In this document: one piece after another, positions 37,978-45,204 of the stretch
Position numbering within the stretch: the stretch's first letter is position 1
Layout of the letters: every line of letters starts with the position of its first letter
NCBI RefSeq assembly: GCF_003627215.1
Contig: NZ_CP032677.1
Coordinates: 2,237,501-2,301,500 of the forward strand
DNA length: 64,000 bases
Source: Pseudomonas sp. Leaf58
Lineage (GTDB): Bacteria > Pseudomonadota > Gammaproteobacteria > Pseudomonadales > Pseudomonadaceae
Direction: 5' to 3'
Position numbers and translations under genes: made by a program
Notes under the pieces: generated by a model
Database searches by the model: none
What the model saw: only the letters and a program-made list of their open reading frames with translations
What the model was told of the DNA's origin: nothing

Positions 37978-39018
37978 TCAGGCGAACGCCGGCACCACGT
38001 CCTTGATGAACAGCTCGAGCGACTTCTTCTTCTCGGCATGGGGCAGGCTGTTGTCGCACCAGAAGCTGAACTCGTCGACACCGAGCTCTTGGTAGTACTT
38101 GATGCGCGCAATGATCTCTTCCGGGGTGCCGATCATGGTGTTCTTGCGGATGTTCTCCAGCTGGAACGCCGGCACTTCGGCAAATTTCGATTCAGGGCTT
38201 GGCTCAAGGAAGCCATTGACCGGGACGGTCTTGTTGCCGAACCAGGCATCGAAGGTGCGGTAGAAGCGCGAGATGGCCTGGGCGCCGACCTTCCAGCCTT
38301 CCGGCTCGGCCGGGCTGTGCACGTGGGTGTGGCGCAGCACCATCAGTTGTGGGCGTGGCACCTCTGGGTTGTTGTCCAGGGCGGCCTGGAACTTGTTTTT
38401 CAAGTCCAGCACTTCTTCGTCACCCTTCATCAGCGGGGTGACCATGACGTTGCAGCCGTTGGCCACGGCGAAGTTGTGCGAGTCGGGGTCGCGGGCGGCG
38501 ATCCACATCGGGGGGGTGGCGTTGAATGGCTTCGGTACGCTGGTGGAGGTTGGGAACTTGTAGACTTCGCCGTCGTGGGCGTAGTCGCCTTCCCACAGCT
38601 TGCGGACCACCGGCACCATTTCACGCAGCGCTTTACCGCCGTCGGTGGCGGGCATGCCATTGGCCATGCGGTCGAATTCGAACTGGTAGGCGCCACGGGC
38701 CAGGCCCACTTCCATGCGGCCGTTGCTGATCACGTCAAGCAGGGCGCATTCGCCGGCGACGCGGATCGGGTTCCAGAACGGCGCAATGATGGTGCCGGCG
38801 CCCAGGCGGATCTTCTCGGTGCGTGCGGCCAGGTAGGCCAGCAGCGGCATCGGGCTTGGCGAAATGGTGTATTCCATGGCGTGGTGTTCGCCGATCCACA
38901 CGGTGCTGAAACCGCCGTTCTCGGCCATCAGGGTCAGTTCGGTCAGGTCTTCGAACAGCTGGCGGTGGCTGACCTGTTCATCCCAACGTTCCATGTGTAC
39001 GAACAACGAAAATTTCAT
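37978..39018 (-). CDS. LLM-class (bacterial luciferase-like) flavin-dependent monooxygenase
   Basis: 346 residues. Luciferase-like marks: MKFSLFVHMERWDEQVSHRQ, FSTVWIGEHHAMEYTISPSP, RLGAGTIIAPFWNPIRVAGE, SNGRMEVGLARGAYQFEFDR, GTPEEIIARIKYYQELGVDE. It is a two-component oxygenase needing FMNH2 from the adjacent reductase. In RutA, PyrA-like and related enzymes this class oxidatively opens N-heterocycles or C-N/C-S bonds. It is translated after the flavin reductase (75 bases apart) in operon B, controlled by the GntR-box at 39630, and ends at a strong terminator. The substrate is not identifiable from sequence alone. Confidence 0.92.
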   Translation of the reverse strand: MKFSLFVHMERWDEQVSHRQLFEDLTELTLMAENGGFSTVWIGEHHAMEYTISPSPMPLLAYLAARTEKIRLGAGTIIAPFWNPIRVAGECALLDVISNGRMEVGLARGAYQFEFDRMANGMPATDGGKALREMVPVVRKLWEGDYAHDGEVYKFPTSTSVPKPFNATPPMWIAARDPDSHNFAVANGCNVMVTPLMKGDEEVLDLKNKFQAALDNNPEVPRPQLMVLRHTHVHSPAEPEGWKVGAQAISRFYRTFDAWFGNKTVPVNGFLEPSPESKFAEVPAFQLENIRKNTMIGTPEEIIARIKYYQELGVDEFSFWCDNSLPHAEKKKSLELFIKDVVPAFA

Positions 39019-39093
39019 GGGGCTTTCCTCAACGCTTGAAAGTGTCTGTCGCCTGGCAGGGCGGGCGCCAGTGGTCTCGATTCAGAATAGGCT

Positions 39094-39579
39094 TCAGGCA
39101 AAGGCTGGCAGGCTGGCCATCTTGCCGCGGCAGTAGATCATCGGCCGTGGCGCTTGCTCGGGGACGATCAGGTTGTGCACCTTGCCGACCATGATGGCGT
39201 GGTCGCCACCTTCATATTCGCGCCACAGTTCGCACTCGATGACTGCAGTGGCGCCGGCCAGGATCGGGTTGCCCAGTTCGCTCAGCGACCACTCGATGCC
39301 GCTGGCCTTGTCCTTGCCCTTCTTGGCAAACGCATAGGCTTCGGTTTGCTGTTCACCGGAGAGCAGGTGAATGGCGAAGCGCTTCTGCTTGATCAGCACC
39401 GGGTAGGAGTCGGAGGTGTAGTTGGGGCAGAACAGCACCAGCGGCGGGTCCATCGACAAGGAGGAGAAGGCGCTGGCGGTCAGGCCGACGACCGAGCCGT
39501 CGTCGTCCAGGGTAGTGATGACGGTAACGCCGGACGGGAAGGAGCCCAGGACGTTCTTGTAGACGGTTGCGTCGATCAT
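39094..39579 (-). CDS. Flavin reductase domain protein (copy 2)
   Basis: 161 residues from the ATG at 39579 (AGAGGT upstream); a longer in-frame reading crosses the operator and is rejected. Blocks GSFPSGVTVITTLDDDGSVV, GLTASAFSSLSMDPPLVLFC, ECELWREYEGGDHAIMVGKV show it is a close paralogue of copy 1 (most positions identical, same length). It lies just before the LLM monooxygenase and is its likely FMNH2 supplier. First gene of operon B, 51 bases downstream of a GATGGTATACCGTAATA box. Confidence 0.92.
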   Translation of the reverse strand: MIDATVYKNVLGSFPSGVTVITTLDDDGSVVGLTASAFSSLSMDPPLVLFCPNYTSDSYPVLIKQKRFAIHLLSGEQQTEAYAFAKKGKDKASGIEWSLSELGNPILAGATAVIECELWREYEGGDHAIMVGKVHNLIVPEQAPRPMIYCRGKMASLPAFA

Positions 39580-39629
39580 CTGCTGTACCTCTAAAGGGCT
39601 GCGGTGGTCCGCGGTTTTTATCGTTGATG

Positions 39630-39651
39630 TGTCTGATGGTATACCGTAATA
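39630..39651 (-). promoter_or_regulatory. GntR-type operator, box 2 (operon B)
   Basis: Contains ATGGTATACCGT (39636-39647) and AATA, identical to box 1 except one base over 22. The flanking sequence after it (TTTTGCAAG / TTGTGCAAG) is also partly conserved between the two promoters. Confidence 0.8.
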
Positions 39652-39806
39652 CCTATTTTGCAAGCGGAATTTTCAAGCGTGGTTTTTTACGATGAACGGC
39701 TGCAGGCCACGTATACCGTGGCCTTGTGCGGTGAGGCGGTTTGTCGCAGGGGTTTTGCAAGCGGATCAGTGGGCATTTTTTCCTACGGATCAGTGTTGTC
39801 AAAAGA

Positions 39807-39826
39807 TTGGAATACCATAATATGGT
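39807..39826 (+). promoter_or_regulatory. GntR-type operator, box 3 (permease promoter)
   Basis: TTGGAATACCATAATATGG shares the core TGG(T/A)ATACCATAATAT with boxes 1 and 2, and includes the palindrome ACCATAATATGGT. It is 70 bases before the permease ATG. Confidence 0.65.
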
Positions 39827-39895
39827 CCGCAGCTGAGAGGCCGCCTAGATGCGGTTTCCTTACAACGATAAAAACGACCTTTCGAGCTGATACCT

Positions 39896-41302
39896 ATGTC
39901 CCAAGCGTCTTCGCAAAACCCGTTTGTCGAGAACCACACGGTCGATTACGTTCCACCTGCCGAGCGCCATGGGAAGGCGCGCGACCTGTTCACCCTGTGG
40001 TTCAGTACCAACATTGCGCCACTGCCCATCGTCACCGGCGCCATGGTGGTCCAGGTGTTTCACCTGAACCTGTTGTGGGGGCTGATCGCCATCGTGCTGG
40101 GCCATCTGGTCGGCGGCGTGGTCATCGCCCTGGCCTCTGCGCAGGGACCGCAGCTGGGCATTCCGCAGATGGTGCAAAGCCGTGGCCAGTTTGGCCGTTA
40201 CGGTGCCTTGCTGATCGTGTTCTTCACCGCACTGATCTATGTCGGCTTCTTTATTTCCAATATCGTGCTGGCGGGCAAGACCATCCACGGCATCGCCCCC
40301 AGCGTGCCGATGCCTGGCGCCATTGTTATTGGCGCGCTGAGTGCCACCGCCATCGGGGTGATCGGCTACCGTTTCATCCACATCCTCAACCGTATCGGGA
40401 CCTGGGTGATGGGCTCCGCGCTGCTGGCTGGTTTCATCATGATGTTCGTCCAGCCACTGCCAGCCGACTTCTTCAGCCGGGGCGCGTTCAACCTGTCGGG
40501 CTTCATTGCCACGGTGTCGTTGGGCATCATCTGGCAGATCAGCTTCTCGCCGTACACCTCCGACTATTCGCGCTACCTGCCACGTGAAGTGGGCATTGCC
40601 AAGCCGTTCTGGGCCACCTACTTCGGCGCCACCGTGGGTACCATCCTGTGCTTCAGCTTCGGGGCAGTGGCAGTGCTGTGCGTGCCGGAAGGCACCGATG
40701 CAATGGATGCGGTCAAGCAGGCCACCGGCTGGCTGGGCCCGATCCTGATGGTGCTGTTCCTGCTCAACATCATTAGCCACAACGCCCTCAACCTGTATGG
40801 CGCGGTGCTGTCGATCGTCACCGCGATCCAAACGTTCGTCGCCGCGTGGACACCGAGCATCAAGGTGCGGGTGGTGTTGGCGTCGGTGATTCTGCTGGGT
40901 TGCGGCCTGGTGGCGCTGAATGCTTCGGCGGATTTCATCGGCCAGTTCATCGGCCTGATCCTGGCACTGCTGCTGGTGCTGGTGCCGTGGGCTTCGATCA
41001 ACCTGATCGACTTCTACCTGATCAAGAAGGGCCAGTACGACATTGCCTCGATCTTCAGTGCTGATGGCGGCATCTATGGCCGCTTCAACCACCACGCGAT
41101 CATTGCCTATGCCTGCGGCATCCTGGTGCAGCTGCCGTTCGCCAATACGTCGCTGTACGTGGGGCCGTACTCCAACATCGTCGAAGGGGCCGACTTGTCG
41201 TGGCTGTTCGGCTTGCTGGTGACGGTGCCGCTGTATTACTGCCTGGCGACGCGCGGCAAGGCTGCCGAGAAGGCGGGGCGGGTTGTGACTGTCAACGACT
41301 GA
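39896..41302 (+). CDS. NCS1 cytosine/purine-type permease (copy 2)
   Basis: 468 residues, about 12 helices. Shares with copy 1 (28694-30106) almost all landmarks: PPAERHGKARDLFTLWFSTN, PLPIVTGAMVVQVFHLNLLWG, GPQLGIPQMVQSRGQFG, FSPYTSDYSRYLP, ISHNALNLYGAVLSI. It is divergent from operon B and carries a GntR-type box before it, so it is very probably the uptake system for the cluster's substrate. That points to a nucleobase-like or other small N-heterocycle. No strong ribosome site is seen (GAG about 13 bases upstream). Confidence 0.93.
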   Translation: MSQASSQNPFVENHTVDYVPPAERHGKARDLFTLWFSTNIAPLPIVTGAMVVQVFHLNLLWGLIAIVLGHLVGGVVIALASAQGPQLGIPQMVQSRGQFGRYGALLIVFFTALIYVGFFISNIVLAGKTIHGIAPSVPMPGAIVIGALSATAIGVIGYRFIHILNRIGTWVMGSALLAGFIMMFVQPLPADFFSRGAFNLSGFIATVSLGIIWQISFSPYTSDYSRYLPREVGIAKPFWATYFGATVGTILCFSFGAVAVLCVPEGTDAMDAVKQATGWLGPILMVLFLLNIISHNALNLYGAVLSIVTAIQTFVAAWTPSIKVRVVLASVILLGCGLVALNASADFIGQFIGLILALLLVLVPWASINLIDFYLIKKGQYDIASIFSADGGIYGRFNHHAIIAYACGILVQLPFANTSLYVGPYSNIVEGADLSWLFGLLVTVPLYYCLATRGKAAEKAGRVVTVND

Positions 41303-41322
41303 TTGGGGCGCCAGGTACCCCC

Positions 41323-41413
41323 TGGGAGCGGGCGCGCCCGCGAACAATCCAACGCGCGGCCTGGCACCGGCTGCGCCGCTATTCGCGGGCAAGCCCGCTC
41401 CTACAAGGGCCTT
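41323..41413. repeat. REP pair with ~45-base insert
   Basis: GGAGCGGGCGCGCCCGCGAA at the left and TTCGCGGGCAAGCCCGCTCC at the right are inverted copies. They flank a GC-rich centre (CGCGGCCTGGCACCGGCTGC). It lies after the permease stop and before the convergent NADH-dehydrogenase-like gene. Confidence 0.8.
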
Positions 41414-41492
41414 GCTGATTCAAAATGAGATAGGTACTAGCAGCCCCGGCAATTGCAGATCAGCCTTTAACTGAATTACGCAGGCCCATGCG

Positions 41493-42695
41493 TCAGGCGA
41501 TCGCGATCTGCGGGTCGGCGGCGGCCAGGGCCTGGGTGCGGTCAGCCGCTGGTGGGTAGATCCACACCGTGTTGATCTGGCGCTTGAGGTCTTTGCCCTC
41601 CTGGCCATGCAGCTTCAGTTCGCGCTCCCAGCCCTCGCTGAAGGCCGCGCCCCAGTCACCCAAGTCCAGGCAGGTGACGTACTTGGGCTGGCGGTACACC
41701 ACCGGCTGTAGACCGAGCAAATCGGCTGCGGCGTTGTTGCCCGAATGGCGACCCATGGGAATGGCGTGCTGGCAGGTCATCAGGGCGTGGTTACCCACAT
41801 CGTCAACCGCGGCCCAGGCGGTATCACCGGTGGCGTATACGTGTTCCTGGCCCAGCACTTTCAGGTGGCCGTCTACTTTCAACCGGCCGAAGTTGTCGCG
41901 CTCACCGGCAACCTGGGCAGTTAACGGGCTGGCCTTGACGCCGGCGGTCCAGATCACGGTGTTGCTGGCGATATGCTCGCCGTTGTCCAGGGTGACCCCA
42001 GCGGCATCGACCGCGACCACCGAGGTACCGAGCAGCCATTGCACACCGGCCTGTTCGCACGCTGCCACAATCGAAGGCGTGATGCCCGCACCCAGCGCCG
42101 CGCCCACGCTGGCCCCGCGGTCAACCACCAGCACCCGTACCGCGCTGTCTGCGCCGAGAATGGCACGCAGCCGCGCCGGCATTTCGGTAGCGGTCTCGAT
42201 CCCGGTAAAACCGCCGCCACACACCACCACAGTGTCACGCGCTGGCGAAGCGGGCAGGGCGGCCAGGCCGACCAAGTGTTGCTCCAGGCGCATGGCCGAC
42301 TCCATCTGGTCGACATCGAATGCGTATTGAGCCAGGCCAGGCACTGCCGGGCGTGCGACCTGGCTGCCGGCGGCGAGGATCAGGCGTTGGTAGACAATCT
42401 GTTGAGGGTGCCCGTGGGCGTCGGTGTAGCTGACGCTGCGGCCTTCGGTATCGATGCTCTCGGCGTTGCCGGGGATGAAGTGAATACCAACGGCTGCGAA
42501 CAGCTCGCCCAGCGGGGCCTTCATGCCGTGTACGTCGGCCTCATAGAAGCGCGGGCGGATGCGCAGTTCAGGCTGGGGGGCGAGGACGCTGATGCTGATG
42601 TCGGCGCGCTGGGCCTGGTCGAGCAGGCGTGCGGCGCTCAGGGCGCTCCAGACACCGGCAAAGCCGGCACCAATGATCAGAATGTTCGATTGCAT
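41493..42695 (-). CDS. NAD(P)/FAD oxidoreductase, type II NADH dehydrogenase-like
   Basis: 400 residues from the ATG at 42695 (GGAG nine bases upstream). Two Rossmann motifs: NILIIGAGFAGVWSALSAAR (FAD) and VVVCGGGFTGIETATEMPAR (NADH), plus VYATGDTAWA near the C-terminus and the late PKYVTCLDLG. This is the Pyr_redox_2/Ndh-like fold without a clear C-terminal membrane helix. It may pass electrons from NADH to quinone or another acceptor. It is divergent from the Rrf2 regulator with a perfect inverted repeat in the gap, so it is probably that regulator's target. Confidence 0.88.
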   Translation of the reverse strand: MQSNILIIGAGFAGVWSALSAARLLDQAQRADISISVLAPQPELRIRPRFYEADVHGMKAPLGELFAAVGIHFIPGNAESIDTEGRSVSYTDAHGHPQQIVYQRLILAAGSQVARPAVPGLAQYAFDVDQMESAMRLEQHLVGLAALPASPARDTVVVCGGGFTGIETATEMPARLRAILGADSAVRVLVVDRGASVGAALGAGITPSIVAACEQAGVQWLLGTSVVAVDAAGVTLDNGEHIASNTVIWTAGVKASPLTAQVAGERDNFGRLKVDGHLKVLGQEHVYATGDTAWAAVDDVGNHALMTCQHAIPMGRHSGNNAAADLLGLQPVVYRQPKYVTCLDLGDWGAAFSEGWERELKLHGQEGKDLKRQINTVWIYPPAADRTQALAAADPQIAIA

Positions 42696-42754
42696 GAAAG
42701 TGCTCCGCAAGGTTCAAAGGGGGCCTTCGAGGGCAAGTGGGGTGCCGCTCGAAT

Positions 42755-42779
42755 AACTACGACTCTATTGGTCGTAGTT
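42755..42779. promoter_or_regulatory. Inverted repeat, likely Rrf2 operator
   Basis: AACTACGAC-N7-GTCGTAGTT is a perfect 9-base inverted repeat, 60 bases upstream of the NADH-dehydrogenase-like start in the divergent gap with the Rrf2 gene. The half-site TTGGTCG recurs at 42939-42945, directly before the rrf2 ribosome site. Confidence 0.75.
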
Positions 42780-42954
42780 GTGTCCGGCAAGTCTTTTTTT
42801 CGGCGGGCCCGTGCTTCATTTCGTCGAGAACGGGTCTTTGGCGCTGTATTTATTGGTCTTAAGAGAAAAAACACGCTGACCGACGGCAGCTTTGTGCTTT
42901 GCTGCACGCTGGCGGTCAGCGTATTATTTGCGACAAGATTGGTCGGAGATAGAT

Positions 42955-43494
42955 ATGTCGCTCTACAGTGCTGGCGTCGAATACGGCATCCATTGCCTGC
43001 TGTTCCTGGTGGACGAGCGTGGTGACTCCCGCGAGTCCAGCGTGCGCGACCTGGCCGAGTTGCAGGGCGTGCCTCAGGAATACCTGGCCAAGGTCTTCAC
43101 CAAGTTGGCCCGTGCTGGGCTGGTGGCCGCCACGGAGGGCGTACGCGGTGGCTTCCGCCTAGCGCGGCCGTCGGATGAAATCACCGTGCTGGATATCGTC
43201 AATGCCATCGACGGGCCGAAGAAGATCTTCGACTGCCGCGAAGTGCGTGAACGCTGCAGCCTGTTCGAAGGTTCGGCGCCGGGCTGGGCGACCGAAGGCA
43301 CCTGCGCGATCCATGCGGTGATGCTGGGGGCGCAGAAGCGCATGGAGGAGGCCCTGGCGCAGCAGACCATCCTGGATCTGGCGCGGCGCTTCGGGCGCAA
43401 GGCGCCGGCCGAGTTTGGGCAGAAGGTCAATGCCTGGATGGGCGAGCGGCGCGAAGGTAAAGGGGCTGGGGACATTCCGGTCAGCGAGGTCTGA
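42955..43494 (+). CDS. Rrf2-family regulator with three cysteines
   Basis: 179 residues from the ATG at 42955, preceded by CGGAG. Rrf2 helix-turn-helix: SLYSAGVEYGIHCLLFLVDE, VRDLAELQGVPQEYLAKVFT, AATEGVRGGFRLARP. A cysteine set follows, DCREVRERCSLFEGS ... GTCAIH (C-x6-C-x15-C), in the place where IscR/NsrR/CymR-type proteins bind an Fe-S cluster or sense thiol state. Spacing differs from IscR. It is divergent from the NADH-dehydrogenase-like gene. A redox signal is a reasonable inference; the ligand is unknown. Confidence 0.9.
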   Translation: MSLYSAGVEYGIHCLLFLVDERGDSRESSVRDLAELQGVPQEYLAKVFTKLARAGLVAATEGVRGGFRLARPSDEITVLDIVNAIDGPKKIFDCREVRERCSLFEGSAPGWATEGTCAIHAVMLGAQKRMEEALAQQTILDLARRFGRKAPAEFGQKVNAWMGERREGKGAGDIPVSEV

Positions 43495-43500
43495 GCCTGC

Positions 43501-43529
43501 TACCTGCACCCGCGAAGGGGCCGGTGCAG
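43501..43529. repeat. Short REP element
   Basis: CCTGCACCCGCGAAGGGGCC followed by GGTGCAGG forms a small imperfect hairpin between the convergent rrf2 and araC genes. Confidence 0.6.
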
Positions 43530-43530
43530 G

Positions 43531-44442
43531 TCAACGCCCTTCATGTTGGCGCCGATACGCGCCGGGTTGCACCCCCACCGCCTTGGCAAACGCCCGGGTA
43601 AACGCCGCCACCGACTGATACCCCACCTGTGCGCCTACCTGCTCCACGGTATGCCCCGCCCGTAACAGCTGGCTGGCATGGCGCATGCGCAACGCCAGCA
43701 GCACTTGCCCCGGCGACTGCCCGGCCAGTTCATTGAAGCGTTTGAAAAACGCCGAGCGCGACAAGCCGGTGCAGGCGGCCATGCTTTCCAGTGTCCAGGC
43801 TTGCCCCGGTTGCTCGATCAACAGCCCCAGCAGCCCAACAAACGCCGGCTGGCGGGCGAGGGCGACCAACCCACCCAGCGATTGCCCGGCATGGACCTGC
43901 TGGCGCAGCACATACAGGAACAACAGGTGCGTCAACCGTTCCAGCAATGCCTGCGACGGCCCGGCGGTGCGCTGGCATTCTTCCAGGATCAGTTCGAACA
44001 ACGCCCGCGCGGCATGCCCGGCCGGTTCATCGGCGCGCAGCACTATCCAGTCGGCCAAGCCTTCGACGATCAGCGTCGACAAGCCCGGCTTGAAGTGGAA
44101 AAAACCACACACCAGCCCCACGCCATCGACTGCTGTGGCGTCCAGTGCCTGCATGGGCTGGCGCGGCTGGGCACAGGCGCTGGCGGTGTCCTGGTCGCTG
44201 GCCAGGCGATAGCCAAGGTCGCGGAGCAAGAACACTGCATCGCCGGCCTCCAGGCGCACCGCTTCGGGCTGGCCGTCGATGTGCAGCCAGCAATGCCCTT
44301 GCACCACCAGGTGGAAGCTGGCCCGGCCCATGCCCTGGGTGCTGGCATGCCAGCCGCCGCAGTAGCGGCCCACGTGAAACAGGCTGGCGTCGAGCTCCAG
44401 GCCCTCTAATAACCAATCGACAAGGTGGCTGGACGAAATCAT
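43531..44442 (-). CDS. AraC-family regulator with cupin-type sensor
   Basis: 303 residues. The N-terminal half is the AraC cupin_6-like domain (GWHASTQGMGRASFHLVVQG, HCWLHIDGQ, AGDAVFLLRDLGYRL). The C-terminal half has two helix-turn-helices (LESMAACTGLSRSAFFKRFN, VGAQVGYQSVAAFTRAFAKA). It is divergent from an AhpD-like gene and may control it and the downstream dehydrogenase/ABC operon. The 5' region has no obvious palindrome. Confidence 0.92.
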   Translation of the reverse strand: MISSSHLVDWLLEGLELDASLFHVGRYCGGWHASTQGMGRASFHLVVQGHCWLHIDGQPEAVRLEAGDAVFLLRDLGYRLASDQDTASACAQPRQPMQALDATAVDGVGLVCGFFHFKPGLSTLIVEGLADWIVLRADEPAGHAARALFELILEECQRTAGPSQALLERLTHLLFLYVLRQQVHAGQSLGGLVALARQPAFVGLLGLLIEQPGQAWTLESMAACTGLSRSAFFKRFNELAGQSPGQVLLALRMRHASQLLRAGHTVEQVGAQVGYQSVAAFTRAFAKAVGVQPGAYRRQHEGR

Positions 44443-44544
44443 CTAATGCAAACACTCAAAAGCAAGGAAAGGCGACTGATGAATATGGAGGGTAGTTCTT
44501 ATAACCAACAGACTGTAGTGACACCCATCAAAGGAGACCACCGC

Positions 44545-45105
44545 ATGTCGTCGCGTATTACTTTACACACGCTGCAGAGCGCCCCGGAAGCGGCCCGTCC
44601 GTTCCTCGAAAACGCGCAGAAAAATTCCGGCTTCATCCCCAACCTGTTAGGGGTGCTGGCCAATGCCCCGGCTGCGCTGGAAACCTATGTAACCGTGTCG
44701 GCGCTCAATGGCAAAGCCGAGCTAAGCCTGGCCGAGCGCGAAGTGGTGCAACTGATTGCCGCCACCCAGCATGGCTGTGACTTTTGCGTGGCCGGCCACA
44801 CCGCCGTGGCCCTGAACAAGGCCAAGCTGCCGCAAGAGGTGGTCGATGCCCTGCGTGCCCGCGGCGAACTGCCCGATGCCCGTTACGAAACCCTGGCCGC
44901 GTTCGCCCGTGAAGTAATCGCCACCCGCGGCAACGTCAGCGAGGCCACTTATCAGGCCTTCCGCGCGGCCGGCTTCAGTGAAGGCAACGCACTGGAGGTG
45001 ATTTTGGGCGTGAGCCTCGCCACCCTGTGCAACTTTGCTAATGTGTTCGCCCAGACGCCGCTCAATGACGAGCTGGGCAAGTACCGTTGGCAGCCTTCTG
45101 CATGA
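44545..45105 (+). CDS. AhpD/carboxymuconolactone decarboxylase-like alkylhydroperoxidase
   Basis: 186 residues from the ATG at 44545, chosen because AAGGAG stands nine bases before it. The CMD core has the CxxC redox pair in HGCDFCVAGHT (about residues 78-81). ARPFLENAQKNSGFIPNLLG is typical of the PA2798/YciW-like peroxidase-related group. The CxxC suggests thiol-dependent reduction of peroxides. It is divergent from the AraC gene and first in the run towards the acyl-CoA-dehydrogenase-like gene. Confidence 0.88.
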   Translation: MSSRITLHTLQSAPEAARPFLENAQKNSGFIPNLLGVLANAPAALETYVTVSALNGKAELSLAEREVVQLIAATQHGCDFCVAGHTAVALNKAKLPQEVVDALRARGELPDARYETLAAFAREVIATRGNVSEATYQAFRAAGFSEGNALEVILGVSLATLCNFANVFAQTPLNDELGKYRWQPSA

Positions 45106-45204
45106 TGCGCGGGTGATCTCGACCCTACCGCGATCGTTGTCGGAGCGGCCCTGTGCCGCGAATGGGCCGCCAGGCGGCCCTGGCGTTTTCAAAGGAGCAA
45201 GACC

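Larger units (their letters stand above)
39580..39895. other. Divergent promoter region between operon B and the NCS1 permease
   Basis: About 316 bases without a gene. It holds two of the three GntR-type boxes (39630-39651 facing operon B, 39807-39826 facing the permease) and is relatively A/T-rich near both. Nothing else recognisable. Confidence 0.7.
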
